A DNA stretch of 64,000 bases, taken from assembly GCF_963082655.1 (NCBI RefSeq), contig NC_081556.1:5439765-5503764 (forward strand), in the 5' to 3' direction. Position 1 is the first letter of the stretch; the number at the start of each line of letters is the position of its first letter. The position numbers and the translations under genes are program-made. Below the pieces are notes generated by a model. It was not told the DNA's origin, searched no databases, and worked only from the letters and a program-made list of their open reading frames with translations. Shown here in pieces: positions 1 through 13,935 of this stretch. This stretch comes from Stomoxys calcitrans (lineage: Eukaryota > Arthropoda > Insecta > Diptera > Muscidae).

Positions 1-2110
1 TCTAACGTTGATGACCCACGCTAAGGAAAAAAACATGAATTGAGGATCTGCACCTGGAATGTCCGGACTCTTTATAGAGAATGTGCAGTATACGCACTGG
101 CGGATGTATTGGCGAAGTACAAGGCAGAAATTACCACCTTACAGGAAGTGCGATGGACCGGGAATGGGGTCACAGCAACACCAAATGGTGACAAACTATA
201 ATATAGCTGTCATAACACGAATAATGAATTTGGCTGTGGAGTTGTGGTGAGTCGAAAACTGAAACACCTTGTCTTCAGCTTTACTCCGGTGGATGAGAGG
301 CAGCCACAATTCGCATAAAAGCCAAATGCTTCAACATCATCAGAAGGCAAGGGCGAGCAAACCAAGGATAGAATACGACCGCTGCCCCGCTCATGATGTT
401 AAAATGGTACTGGGAGATTTTAATGCAAAAATAGGAAAGGGAACAGTCGGAAAAACTTGCCTACACGAAGAAACTTCCCATAATGGATTGAGGCAAATAT
501 ATTTCACCGCGGCAAAGAACATGGTAGTTAGCAGCACCAGATTTCAACGTCGAAACATTCACACGGACACATGGTTGTCACCCGATCAAAATATAAGAAA
601 CCAAATTGATCATGTTGTAATAGATGGGAGGCATCCATGCAGCGTGTTAGATGTACGATCCGTGGAGCAAACTTAGATTGTTGCAGCAAAGACAGCAGAA
701 CTAATCCCTGATGATGGTATAGAATGTTTACCTCCTAGTCAGAATGAGGTTCAAGTAGCTGTGAGCCGACTGAAAAACAACAATGCAGCAGGAGCCGTCG
801 GGTTGCCCGCTGAACTTTTTAAGACCGGAGGCGGCACGCTAATAAGGAGTATGCATCAGCTTGTCTGCGCGATCTGACTAGAATAACGCATACCCGATGA
901 TTGGAATCTCAGCATACTATGTCCCGTACACAAGAAAGCAGCCAAGACGGAATGTGCAACATACAGAGGAATGTCTCCTCCCCATCGCGTAAAAAAGATA
1001 CCTTCGCGCATACTGTGTGAAAAAGTAAAACACCTAAAACCAATGAGATAATTGAGCCCTATCAAAGCGGCATTAGATCTGGTAAATCCGCCATAGACCA
1101 GACATTCGCCTTGCGCCAAATAATGGAAAAGACCTTAGAAGTACAAATCAACACCTACAATCAATTTGTTGACTACAACGCCGTTTTCGGCAGCCCTATA
1201 GGTTCAAAGGTATTTCAAGCCATGTCTGAGTTTGGTATACCTGCAAATTAATAAGACTGTGCATGATGACACTTGCTGATACACGTTCCTCAGGAAGAAT
1301 AGGAAACATCTCTCCGGACCATTCAATACCAAGGGTGTTTCAGACAAGGAGACAGCTTATCGTTTTATCTCTTTAATATTCTGCTGAAGAAGATTATACG
1401 AGATGCAGATGCGAATAGATATGGCGCACTAATCACAAGAAATACATGCTACTCGCCTATGCCAACGACATAATAGATCGGTCACCGGAAATAGTAACTG
1501 CAGCCTTTAAATGAATCGAAAGAGAATCAGTGATCAGTCCCAAAACGCCTTGTACAACCGATCAGATAAAGAAAATGGAGAAAATTGGGAACCACAACTT
1601 TGAGATAGGCAGCAACTTGATCTACCTCGAAACGAATGACACCAGTTTTGAAATAAAGCGGAGAATAATACTAGCAAACACATGCTACTTTGGATTAAGT
1701 AGGCAGTTTAAAATCAAGGCCACCTCTCGACAGAGGAAGATTACACTATATAAGGCCCGTATTGTTATATGGTTCCGACGCATGGATTGTGAAAGCAGAC
1801 GAGGTAGTGCTTGGAGTGTTTGAGAGAAAGTTTTTCGTAAAATATATGGACCAGTTTGCGTTAATTGAGAATAAAGGCGTCGTATGAATCACATCAAAAT
1901 ACAACGGTTGCGTTGGCTAGGTCATGTTGTCAGAAAGAATGAAGGAACTCTAGCAAAGAAGTCTTTTGAAGGCGATAGCGGTGGTGCACGCAAACCGGGA
2001 CGATCAAAAGCCCGATGGAAAGTGGTGGGAGACACCTCGAAACTTGGTGTCATATATTATACAAGGACCACAGAAGATCGAGGTTTTTTTCAGTGTATTG
2101 ATTTTTAGTT
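1..2110 (+). mobile_element. Degenerate non-LTR retrotransposon (LINE), endonuclease + reverse transcriptase remnants
   Basis: Broken reading frames on the plus strand resemble an endonuclease/RT polyprotein. An endonuclease start (TWNVRTLY, TLQEVRW) lies near 50-160. RT-like pieces follow (LKNNNAAGAVGLPAELF, IPDDWNLSILCPVHKK) around 765-940. The end of the RT region and a C-terminal block (RLRWLGHVVRKNE) lie at about 1530-2060. Several frameshifts and stops make it non-functional. A second, independently decayed copy of the same family lies at 29720-31430. I see no RNase H or terminal CCHC block. It looks like the RT family often annotated as craniofacial development protein 2-like, but I do not assign a clade. 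The left end is outside the window. Confidence 0.85.
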
Positions 2111-2217
2111 TATTCATTTTTAAAATTTTATTTTTCAAACATAAGAGTAGTTTCATGTGATTTGTTCATATCGGCATCATAAGGCTTCGAATTACATAAT
2201 GCAAATAAAATAAAATT

Positions 2218-5200
2218 TTACTTAGACGTTCTTTTATAATAATGCGGGGCTAGCTCATCCAACCAATCCTCACTGATGACACTTATGTTGCGCATAAATA
2301 TTTTTGCCTTATCATACAGTTCACAATAAGTCAAATATTTTGGTTGTGGCAGTGTGTATACAGAAGAATCGCGATCAATGTACACGTCTGATCCACATCT
2401 TAATGTCCTATAACTTCCGGTATGATGTAAATAAGCAATGTTCATAAAATATCCCGAAGTTACACAACGTAGGATATTTTCAGTCGTCGATTTATTTGAA
2501 TTTAGTCTTATATTATATTTATTTAACAGACTGGCGGCAAGATGTTCCCTGAGCCTGTGAGCTCGCAAGATATGGTTGTAGTTTAAGTAGTATTTACGAC
2601 AGAAATCTTTGCTTTTGGCGTTTTCAACAAATGCATTATAGATATTAAGCAGCGTTATTAAATCTCCTTCCGCTGCTTCAAAAGAACGTTTGGCTATTTG
2701 TTTATGACGATCTGCCATGTTATTGTTGGTAACTATAAAAACTGGTTCAACCTGCAGCATGCAGACAATAGTCAACATTTCTCCGGAGCATGCGAATTCT
2801 GAGGAATTAAATAAACATCTACTTAAGTTTGGCGAAAATGGTGACTCAGATAGGAAATAACCCAAAGGGTTTGTAAGATTTCCACTTTCGTTAATGGCAC
2901 CTTAAAAAAAAACGAAAAATTGTTTATGTTTGGCCAACAAATTTCAAGTGCAAATAACTTCTACCTAAAACATATAATGTTTCCAAAGAAGCAAACATAT
3001 TTTTTGCCGGTGGAGGAGATGGAAAATCGAAGCGAAGTATGTTCTCCACAGCTAGAGCCTTCAGATATAAGACTACGAAGCATAGCTGAGTCCTACGCAT
3101 CTCTACAACCGTTCTGTCCGGTAATGAAGGGTAGTTATCTTTGGTATATAGGCGGAATACTTTAGCCATGCGAAACTTATTACCCCATTTAGCGCGTAAA
3201 GTAGATGTATACTTGCAAGCTGGCACAAGTAGTCGGAGGTCTCTGTTGAGGGCAGGGTCATACCATTTTATACACATAAAACCGCAATCGATGACTGAAA
3301 AAAGGGATATTTAACATTCGGACATCTTCAAACACATACCCTAAATTTACCATAGTTGATGCGATCTTGTGTAACAGACTTTTGTAATAATTCAATAGTG
3401 AAGATTACGTTCCTCTTTCCTTTAGCAGTTGGAATGAAGACAGTTTGTCGATCGTTTTTCATTTGAGATATCTTAAAATAATTCAAGTTTGTTAGGTCTT
3501 CTGTAGCTATGATATTCTTCAACAACTGCATTGCATCGTTTATATCGTCCTCCTCTGCCATATACGCAATTATGTCGCCATCAATGGGTTTTTTCATATG
3601 TATGCTTATTATTGTCTGAATGGTCTTCTTGACGTAATCGGCACAAGGTGTTTCAAGATATAAAACATCCTGTTGGTTATTTTTCTTCGAATCAAAGCTA
3701 TCTTCAAAGGACACAATAACACTTTTAACGCCTTTTCCCTTTTCCTTGTGATTATCAAAATAATCAGCGAAAAATTGAGCTTCATTCGAGGTTGACACCA
3801 GAAGCAATTTAAGCGTAGACCTTTTTTTGACAATTTTTTTAACCACTGCTAATATGGTATCCGTCAGTACATTTCGTTTCTGAGCCTCATTCATTATGAT
3901 GATACCGATGTTTGTAAGTAAAGGGTCGCTCAATAGATCTTTAAGTAGATACTCCTCCGTCAAACTCTGCAAAAATTAAACACAAGTGACAATCGGCAAA
4001 AACAAGATCATAAATTACAACTTACAACAACATTGAAGCTACCTTCCACTGTATTTTTACCAAAGCAGTATTTTTCGGCAACTGATGCAAAAGAATGATT
4101 ATGTGATTCTACAAGAGCAATAACTCCCTTGGAATTCCAACCAAGTTCTTCCAAATACTAGTTAAAACATACAGGTTTATATAAAAATGCAATCTCAATG
4201 AAAACAAAACAAACAAAAACACCACCGAATTCCAGCATCATTAAATAGATGCACAATAACAAGGCTAACAAGCATTGACGAATGACCCTTCAATGTTAAT
4301 GACATTTGATGAAACAATAAAAAAAGAGTGGAAAAAGCCGGTAACGGTAACTAGAACAATGATTTAATGATATACTCTAGATGGAATTTTAAGTCATTAT
4401 TCGATACGATAAGCAGACATGATATATTATAGATATTATAGTTTAAAATGGCTAGGCTAGAATTTGTTCTTTTTGTAAAATTTTAAACGTGGCACGTTTC
4501 AAATTTAAAATACTTTTACATTTTTACTTTAGTGACGCGATAGGATTGATATTCTTACCTATACACTACAATGGTCGACGTTTTTTTCATTCCTCCCGAA
4601 AAAAAGAACACATTTTGACCAATTTACTGTTCTGGAAGCTTATTTTTTTCCCCAGATAATTTTATATTACACATACATATATTTTTTATAACACATCAAT
4701 TAATAAGAAACATGAATAGTAAAGAAAAAAAAGAAGTAAAAAAGGTATTATCAGAATGATGTTATATTACTGCTTCCCATCGTATTATATATAAAATTAT
4801 GCGCCTCTAGCAGATGCATTTCGGTAATGCAAATACATACAAGCAGTATAACATAGCCACTGTACTGTATGGCTTTAAGGAATTCCCATAATTTGTCGCA
4901 AAATATACTCAACAAGACACAATGAATTAGTGAGTGTACATTCACAATGCGCCACAGCCACGCCACACAAAAGAACCATGTTGATTTGAAGACGATTTGC
5001 TGGTAGGACATTTGGGCGGGTGTAACGTCATTGCGCTCCAACATATTTTGATAGACAGCTATGTAACGATTCCATGCTGTGGAGCTAAGCAGCAGCTGAC
5101 CAGTAAAACTAATTACTTTCTTTGCTACTTTTCGTGTGGTGGGCTTCAACTTAGTCTTCGCTGGGGCATCAGTCACCCGTGTATCGACCATTGGCAATTG

Positions 5201-6524
5201 AAGATAGCCGCGGCGTGGAGGATTGTTTTTCAAGTAGAAAAATATGCCCAGTATCAATGCAATGCACCCTAAGCCATCGCAAAGCCCGTCCACATAGTAG
5301 CCCGTCGTTCCCACTTCGGAACGTTCTCCTCTTATATTTTTTTTGACCCGGGCTACGTGACCATCCAAGTCATCGAGGAAGGTTCGAAACTGGAACAGAA
5401 CCACACCCAGACGTCTATAACCCAAACTGTCTGACGACACCAATTTACCAGCTACACATGCCACACCCACATGGAAAAATGATATCATATTGGCTGTTAT
5501 AAATGAGGACCTCGAAAATCCAATAACATTGTCAAAGACGGTTGCTAATGGTGCAAAGATGTAATGATTCGTGTGATCTAAAAGAATCGCTTTCACCGTT
5601 ACATGGCACAGTGGATTAAGTTCGCACCCCAGCCATGTTTGTGATTCATACGTCTCACGCTGAGGTATATCGGTGGTTGTGTTAAAGTGATAATTTCGTT
5701 CTAGAGGGTAATTCTGTATACGCAGGTACAACTGGACATCCATATATATGTAGAAAATGATCAAGACTATCAGTAGTCCTACCAATATCTTACTGATTTT
5801 ACTGCTGGGACCAATCATGATGACAACAGACAGTTAGTTCTACGATAAACAGCAAGTTAAGATTGCGGCGATTTTTCTTTTGTATAATAGACGTGTCCTT
5901 TGAAAAATGACAAAGTCACACAATATGCGATGATATCTGTAACAAAGAAGGATTTTCGTATTTTAGAGACTTATTAATTCGGTGCCATCTGTTGTTTGTT
6001 TGTTTGCACAGTGAAACATACACATGACCATGCAATGCGCCCTGAGTCACTTAATTGAAAACACATTAAAAAACATTATCAATTGCAAATGAATAAATTT
6101 CCCATAAAGATGAAGTATTTCACACATCTTAAAAACAAAGTCCAATAAATAGAGCAATAAAGAATTCTACCAACTCTAGTTATCAATACATTTGACAATG
6201 TTCAATAAGGTGACCTCAATCAATTAAAGCAATGAAGCGGAATGTGTGTATGTATGTATGTTCGTACATTTACACTGCAGGCATACACACATACATGTGT
6301 ATATTAATATAATAATGACTTGCTTTAGCACTTGAAACGTATTCAATCGAATTCGGTAGTGTTTTTATTTCAAATCAAATAAAGGAGAACATAAGTTACC
6401 TGAATTAAGTCAAGATTCCCTATACCATACTCTGAAGCTAATATTGTTATTTGATATTTCTCAAGGCAATATACAATATTGTTAAGACAGTTCCCTTTGA
6501 TCCCTTTTCTTCCTTCTCCGTCAT
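2218..6524 (-). CDS. DHX35-like DEAH-box protein with all helicase motifs degenerate (5' end not found)
   Basis: Five exons join in frame at GT/AG sites: 6400-6524, 4026-4157, 3351-3966, 2965-3294 and 2218-2900. The translation follows DHX35-type RNA helicases throughout: a YCLEKYQ block before the P-loop, LEELGW after it, LLSDPLLT before motif II, YVIDCGF between V and VI, PPPAKNM, then an HA2/OB-fold tail ending DELAPHYY. Every catalytic motif is altered. Motif I is SEYGIGNLD instead of GETGCGKST; motif Ia is VESHNHSFA; motif II is NEAQ instead of DEAH; motif III is STS instead of SAT; motif V is TIELLQKSVT; motif VI is LRAKWGNK instead of QRAGRGGR. ATP hydrolysis is therefore unlikely. The frames and all splice sites are intact, so it looks like an expressed pseudo-helicase rather than a dead copy. 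The first exon(s) upstream of 6524 were not found. The 2.2-kb intron 4158-6399 contains Cpes. Confidence 0.85.
4751..5818 (-). CDS. Cpes: Ceramide phosphoethanolamine synthase (CDP-alcohol phosphotransferase family)
   Basis: A single 355-residue exon. The CDP-alcohol phosphotransferase signature D-x2-D-G-x2-A-R-xn-G-x3-D-x3-D is complete: D149, D152-G153, A156-R157, G173, D177, D181. A hydrophobic N-terminal anchor spans about residues 11-32 and several more membrane segments lie in the C-terminal half. The length and lone N-terminal anchor fit the insect-type enzyme, which transfers phosphoethanolamine from CDP-ethanolamine to ceramide in the Golgi and makes the main fly sphingophospholipid (family knowledge). 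The ATG at 5818 is the first in frame and precedes the membrane anchor. The whole gene lies in an intron of the DHX35-like gene, on the same strand. A choline/ethanolamine phosphotransferase of glycerolipid type is less likely because of the lumen-type N-terminal layout. Confidence 0.88.
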   Translation of the reverse strand: MIGPSSKISKILVGLLIVLIIFYIYMDVQLYLRIQNYPLERNYHFNTTTDIPQRETYESQTWLGCELNPLCHVTVKAILLDHTNHYIFAPLATVFDNVIGFSRSSFITANMISFFHVGVACVAGKLVSSDSLGYRRLGVVLFQFRTFLDDLDGHVARVKKNIRGERSEVGTTGYYVDGLCDGLGCIALILGIFFYLKNNPPRRGYLQLPMVDTRVTDAPAKTKLKPTTRKVAKKVISFTGQLLLSSTAWNRYIAVYQNMLERNDVTPAQMSYQQIVFKSTWFFCVAWLWRIVNVHSLIHCVLLSIFCDKLWEFLKAIQYSGYVILLVCICITEMHLLEAHNFIYNTMGSSNITSF

Positions 6525-7028
6525 CTGCAATTGGCATTTAACAGCAGCAATTAAAAAAATATTTGTTTAACCAAACAAAACTACGACTAAATCTACAGAT
6601 ATAAATAACTATGTGTTTGTAGAACACGGAGAATATATAAATTATCATTATATTTTCTTTTTGACGATCATAATGATCATCAAGCCAGCAACTAACAAGG
6701 AAAAATGTAATTTACTACATTCAGGTATATTCAACTACGGTTTTGTGCTGCGTGAGTGTTCTTTGAAATAATATGGCCAAATTGCAAATTGATCTGATCA
6801 AATAGTAAAGCTAAGGTAAGATTAAAGAAATTCGATGCATTGTTAGAACGTAATTGGCAATACAATTATATATTTCGTTCGTGGGATTCTCACCTGGCAA
6901 TACACTGACACAATCGATTGAATTCATTACTAATTAGCTTTAAAACCGAATCACCCACATTTAATTTAATTAATTTACACGAAAATTAGGGAATAAATTA
7001 TAAATATTGAAAGTAGATAGTACAGCTG
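5819..7028. other. Intron / 5' flank, AT-rich, one small exon only
   Basis: Apart from the exon at 6400-6524, this stretch shows no convincing coding sequence on either strand. It is AT-rich with short ta/tg runs (for example around 6245-6300). The missing 5' exon(s) of the DHX35-like gene may lie here or beyond; no clear donor with a compatible phase was recognised. Confidence 0.5.
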
Positions 7029-7238
7029 TTTGGGGAATACTATGGGGACTTTACATGCCAGATCATCATGCATGGTAATAGTGATGGAGAGTTCACATGG
7101 CACATCAAGTTGCGTGGTCATTGTAATGGAGAGTTTACATGGCACGTCATGAAGCGTGGTCATTGTAATGGGGAGTTTACATGGCAACTCATTATGCGTG
7201 GTTATTGTAATGGGGAGTTTACAAGGAACTTCGAGTTC
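7029..7238. repeat. 42-bp minisatellite, five units
   Basis: Units start at 7029, 7071, 7113, 7155 and 7197, each 42 bp. The last three are most alike (core TGTAATGG[A/G]GAGTTTACA). Because 42 is divisible by three, both strands stay open. The minus strand encodes 14-residue repeats of the type VPCKLSITMTTQLD and the plus strand repeats of the type RGHCNGEFTWHVMK. No gene context supports translation, so I call it a minisatellite. Confidence 0.9.
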
Positions 7239-7561
7239 TATTTTTTTATTTGATTTCTTCAAATAGATTTATTTAAATATTCTACCAATTTGGTATATTT
7301 GTTGTTTCTTAAGACTGGTACAACGTTTTTTTGGGGAATAATTTCCGAAAATCGTCCTTTTGGTGGTTTCACAAGGTTAGGATTCTTTACATATAAAAAT
7401 TAGTATGGCACTAACCAATTTATCAGCTGTTTACGTGCATGTATACAAACAAAAGTGAGTGTGTGGACCGTACTCAAATTCATGTATTAATTTTTTTATT
7501 TTAGTTGTTTCATTTTATTGTTGGATTACTTTGTCCAGCTGAAATCAATAGACGTTAATGT

Positions 7562-7801
7562 TGCTTCTATTTAGAATAGAAAGCAAAAGAAAAAACCCTT
7601 TTTTCAAAGGGGTTTTTCTTTGCGTAGCCCTTCCAAACACATTGGGCGGGCTACCTAGATTGTGATTTCAAAGCTGACCAAAGCTTTATGAACTGTCCCA
7701 TTAATTAGAGAGGTGTGCTTCTATTTAGAATAGAAAGCAAAAGAAAAAAACCCTTTTTTTAAAGGGGGTTTTCTTTTGCGTAGCCCTTCCAAACACATTG
7801 G
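7562..7801. repeat. Two direct copies of an 84-86-bp hairpin-containing sequence
   Basis: Copies at 7562-7645 and 7716-7801 are almost identical, separated by 70 bp of unrelated sequence. Each starts TGCTTCTATTTAGAATAG, contains an imperfect inverted repeat around AAACCC...GGGTTT, and ends CCCTTCCAAACACATTGG. A weaker third copy of the end (CCCTTCCTAAAAACATTGG) lies near 8050-8070. Confidence 0.85.
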
Positions 7802-8229
7802 AGCCGTTTTTTCCGTAAATCAGATTCTATTACCGAAAAGCGAATGTGATGCTCGTCAATATTTTTTCTTAAGAAAATGCGAAGAGCGAATAAAAATTCC
7901 TTTATGTGAAAATATATGTAGAATAGGTGTAGGCGTTCGACTATATATGTAGCGAAGACAATAACCACAATAAATATTACTTTGGCAGAGGTCGCCTCAT
8001 AATTCATGACATTCATATTCCCATTTTCATCCATAACCTTTTCTAGTACACCCTTCCTAAAAACATTGGAAGCGTTGTTGTTGTTTTCTGTCCCCTCACT
8101 AATTTTAGCAAGATAATATCATATTGCGGGTGTATGTATCATTGTCCTCTTTGGAATTTATTGTTATGTCGGAACTGTTGTGACATTAGCGTCAATAGCC
8201 ACAACTAGATAGTGTTGTTGTAGTAACGA

Positions 8230-8520
8230 CATATTTGCATACTAGAGGTGAGTAAGCTCGTTACGGTCCACAGGACCGATTGCCCCGGGAACGTTGTTGC
8301 CCGCCATTGCCAATGAAAGACTCCATCGGTCAAATCCGGTACGCACAACCGGCTGCCATGGGATTGCTGAGGGAACGTGATGGCCATTGGTTATTTAAAG
8401 TCCCCAATAATTCTCCTCATATCGAGCGTCATAGGCACCCAGTATTTAAGCAAGAGCCGATCGACTCGATGCTACAAATTGTCCCCAAATTCAGTCGCAA
8501 CTACACCTGCGGCAACATAC
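8230..8520 (-). mobile_element. SINE-like element A, diverged, interrupted by element B
   Basis: This is a diverged copy of the element A family, with its CAA-tail end at the low-coordinate side. It shares the blocks GAGTAAGCTCG, GGACCGAT, GGCCATTGGTTATTTAAA and ATAGGCACCCAGTATT with copies near 13.7, 22, 40 and 43.5 kb. At 8294-8370 it is interrupted by the short element B, flanked by the 7-bp duplication GGGAACG. Confidence 0.8.
8294..8370 (-). mobile_element. Short CAA-tailed retroposon (element B) with 7-bp target duplication
   Basis: GGGAACG at 8287-8293 is repeated at 8371-8377. The 77-bp insert begins TTGTTG (complement of a CAA tail) and contains the family core TCCGGTACGCACAACCGGC. 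Removing the insert and one duplicate restores a continuous element A copy. Confidence 0.82.
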
Positions 8521-9245
8521 TTGTTGTTGTACACTGGACCATAGTGACCTTGTTTTGCTACGATATCAAGAAGTGCACCTATGTGGCTTTAAATCATTGT
8601 TGCGCAATGTTTCCAAGCAAGGCTATGTTCTTGTGTATGTACACATATATAAATATGTGCAACAGTGTGGGTGTATTTGCCCGCCATTGCTTTAAATAGT
8701 ATGCCAAAAAATGTAAGCTTACAAACATCTCACCTTTAAAAGTTTTGATTCACCCTCTTAATGCTTATAAAAACAAAACATCTTGTTGAAATATGATGCC
8801 ATAAAAAAACTAGATTATTAATGACGAAATTAACATTTGATGATGCTAAACATATTTAGTAGCGGAAATGGCTGCTAAATAAAATTCAATCAAGTTCTAT
8901 TGGCTTTACTGTTGTTTTGCAGGAGGCTACATTTCCTTTTTTACTTTAAATTTGTTAAGTTCGTAAGAAGTTCAATAACCCATACTTTGATTTCAAATTT
9001 TAGATGTAATGAATATGACGAATCACAGCTCCATATCCATAATCGACCAATTGATCATGAGTTTTACGTGCTTGTTGGGTTGCCTGGAGATTAATGTTAC
9101 ATAAATCTTAAACATAGCACCAAATAAAAATTAAATACGAATTCAATTTTTTTTAGAAATTAACAGCTAAGCGAATAATAGTTGTTTGATTTCAGAGGAC
9201 AACATCCATGAACTTCAAACAAAAAATAAATTAATGACATCATAA
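8521..9245. other. No gene recognised
   Basis: AT-rich sequence with only short chance reading frames. No splice-consistent or family-recognisable coding sequence was seen on either strand. Confidence 0.5.
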
Positions 9246-9475
9246 ATGAAATTGTCAAAATTTGGGGGGTCGATTATGGTTCACAACTCGACTATAGCTG
9301 CGTTACCAGAAGAAATAAAAATTGGTATGAAGTTGAAAATGTTCGTCAGTTTTATGCGATATCAGTGTTTTGAGTTGAGCAATGCAGAAATTGACATTTC
9401 TATAACGATTTTGCCCGTTGGCAACTCATTGCTTGCTTGCGATTTCCATTACACATTTGCAATTCAGTAGGCGAA
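9246..9475. repeat. Dispersed repeat shared with 19.9-20.1 kb
   Basis: This segment (TCGATTATGG...CAACTCGACTATAG...TTTTGCCCGTTGGCAAC) matches 19905-20120 (TCGATTATGAATTGCAACTCAACTATAG...TTTTACCGTTGGCAAC) in the same order. It is an interspersed repeat of unknown class. The 74-codon frame over it is probably incidental. Confidence 0.65.
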
Positions 9476-9723
9476 GGATCAATGTCAGGTTAAAATATTT
9501 TAAAATCCCCTTTATCGTCACAGGTCCAGATTAACAAGATATTTATTTTTTTCTTTTTCAATAACAATCTTTCTGAAAAACAGTATGACCTAAAATTTAA
9601 CAACACCCAAAGTCGACAAAAAAGAAATATTTAGATTAGAACATTATTTTTTTTTATTGTTACTTTTTTTCGAAACTTTTCTTGCTTAGATGTTGGTTGT
9701 TGATTGGTTTTGTAATTATTAAT

Positions 9724-13080
<3,357 letters not shown>

Positions 13081-13193
13081 GTTTAATATTTGGTTTAATT
13101 TACTTTATTACAAAATGCAAACTTTCTTACGCACAACAACCACAATGGCGAACTGTCAAACACTTTCTGAAATAAAGAACACGACGCGTTTTG

Positions 13194-13201
13194 CTTTTAT
13201 A
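13194..13201 (-). promoter_or_regulatory. Candidate TATA box of the beta-tubulin gene
   Basis: The minus strand reads TATAAAAG here, about 115 bp upstream of the ATG at 13080. A TSS about 30 bp downstream, near 13168 where TTTCAGAAAG resembles an initiator, would give a 5' UTR of roughly 90 nt. Confidence 0.5.
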
Positions 13202-13659
13202 ACCCCAGCAACGCCTTCGACAAATTATAAAAAGTATAGCTATCTCATTTTACACCACGCCATCTTCACCATACTCTTTTTCATTCGTGATGACGAAAAA
13301 CAAAGCCGTGGGTGCAAAACTTGGCATTGGCAAAGTGGTGCGGCTAATACGCCGCCAGTGGTAATGAAACGATGCATCGAATTGTAAAATTTCGCATTTT
13401 TCTAATATAGTTAGAAAACTCCCTTTTTATTTTAGTACTATATAAAATAGGCTCAAAATTAATTTATAGTAAACACGTATATTACTTTTCCATTAGTGCA
13501 AAAGGCGCTAAAGCACAAAATTTCGTCTATATGAAGCAATTTTATGAATTTTTTATCACCAGAATGTATTTAAACCCAATGATTTCGAAAAAAAAAATAA
13601 TTTTAACAAATATCTCCTGAATCCAGAGGCAAAAATCTCAAACATTTTTCAATGACCTT
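13202..13659. other. No gene recognised
   Basis: Intergenic sequence upstream of beta-tubulin. No coding sequence was recognised on either strand. Confidence 0.5.
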
Positions 13660-13935
13660 ATGGCTTTGTTGTTTTAGCCACATTTTTGTGTGGGGTATGT
13701 TGGTGAGCAAGCTCGTTTCGGTCCATAGAATCGATCGAAATGCGAAACTGACGTTTTGAGGATTGGATACTAGCCATATTATATCGACTATCATAGGCAC
13801 TCAGCATGTAAGCAAGAGTCGGTGCCGCCCGGCCTCTCAAAGAATTTCCACTCGATATCGCTAATTGTCCCCGGCTGCAATTGCGCCTGCTCCGTGTGCG
13901 AAGCATTCCACAATCTGCAACCTGTGAACGATTCC
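13660..13935 (-). mobile_element. SINE-like element A, partial copy
   Basis: It starts near GGTGAGCAAGCTCGTTTCGGTCC and shares TCATAGGCACTCAGCATG, AAGAGTCGGTGCCGCCCGGC, CTCGATATCGCTAATTGTCC and GAAGCATTCCAC with the other element A copies. The 5' hairpin part of the family is missing or diverged. Confidence 0.78.

Noticed and set aside
6975..7262. 95-codon frame encoding 14-residue repeats
   Set aside because: Explained by the 42-bp minisatellite; the opposite strand is equally open, so openness is not evidence of a gene.
7759..8034. 91-codon minus-strand frame with a hydrophobic segment
   Set aside because: It overlaps the duplicated hairpin repeat at its 3' end and has no homologue I recognise.
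8280..8699. 139-codon plus-strand frame
   Set aside because: The frame runs through element A and element B repeat sequence.
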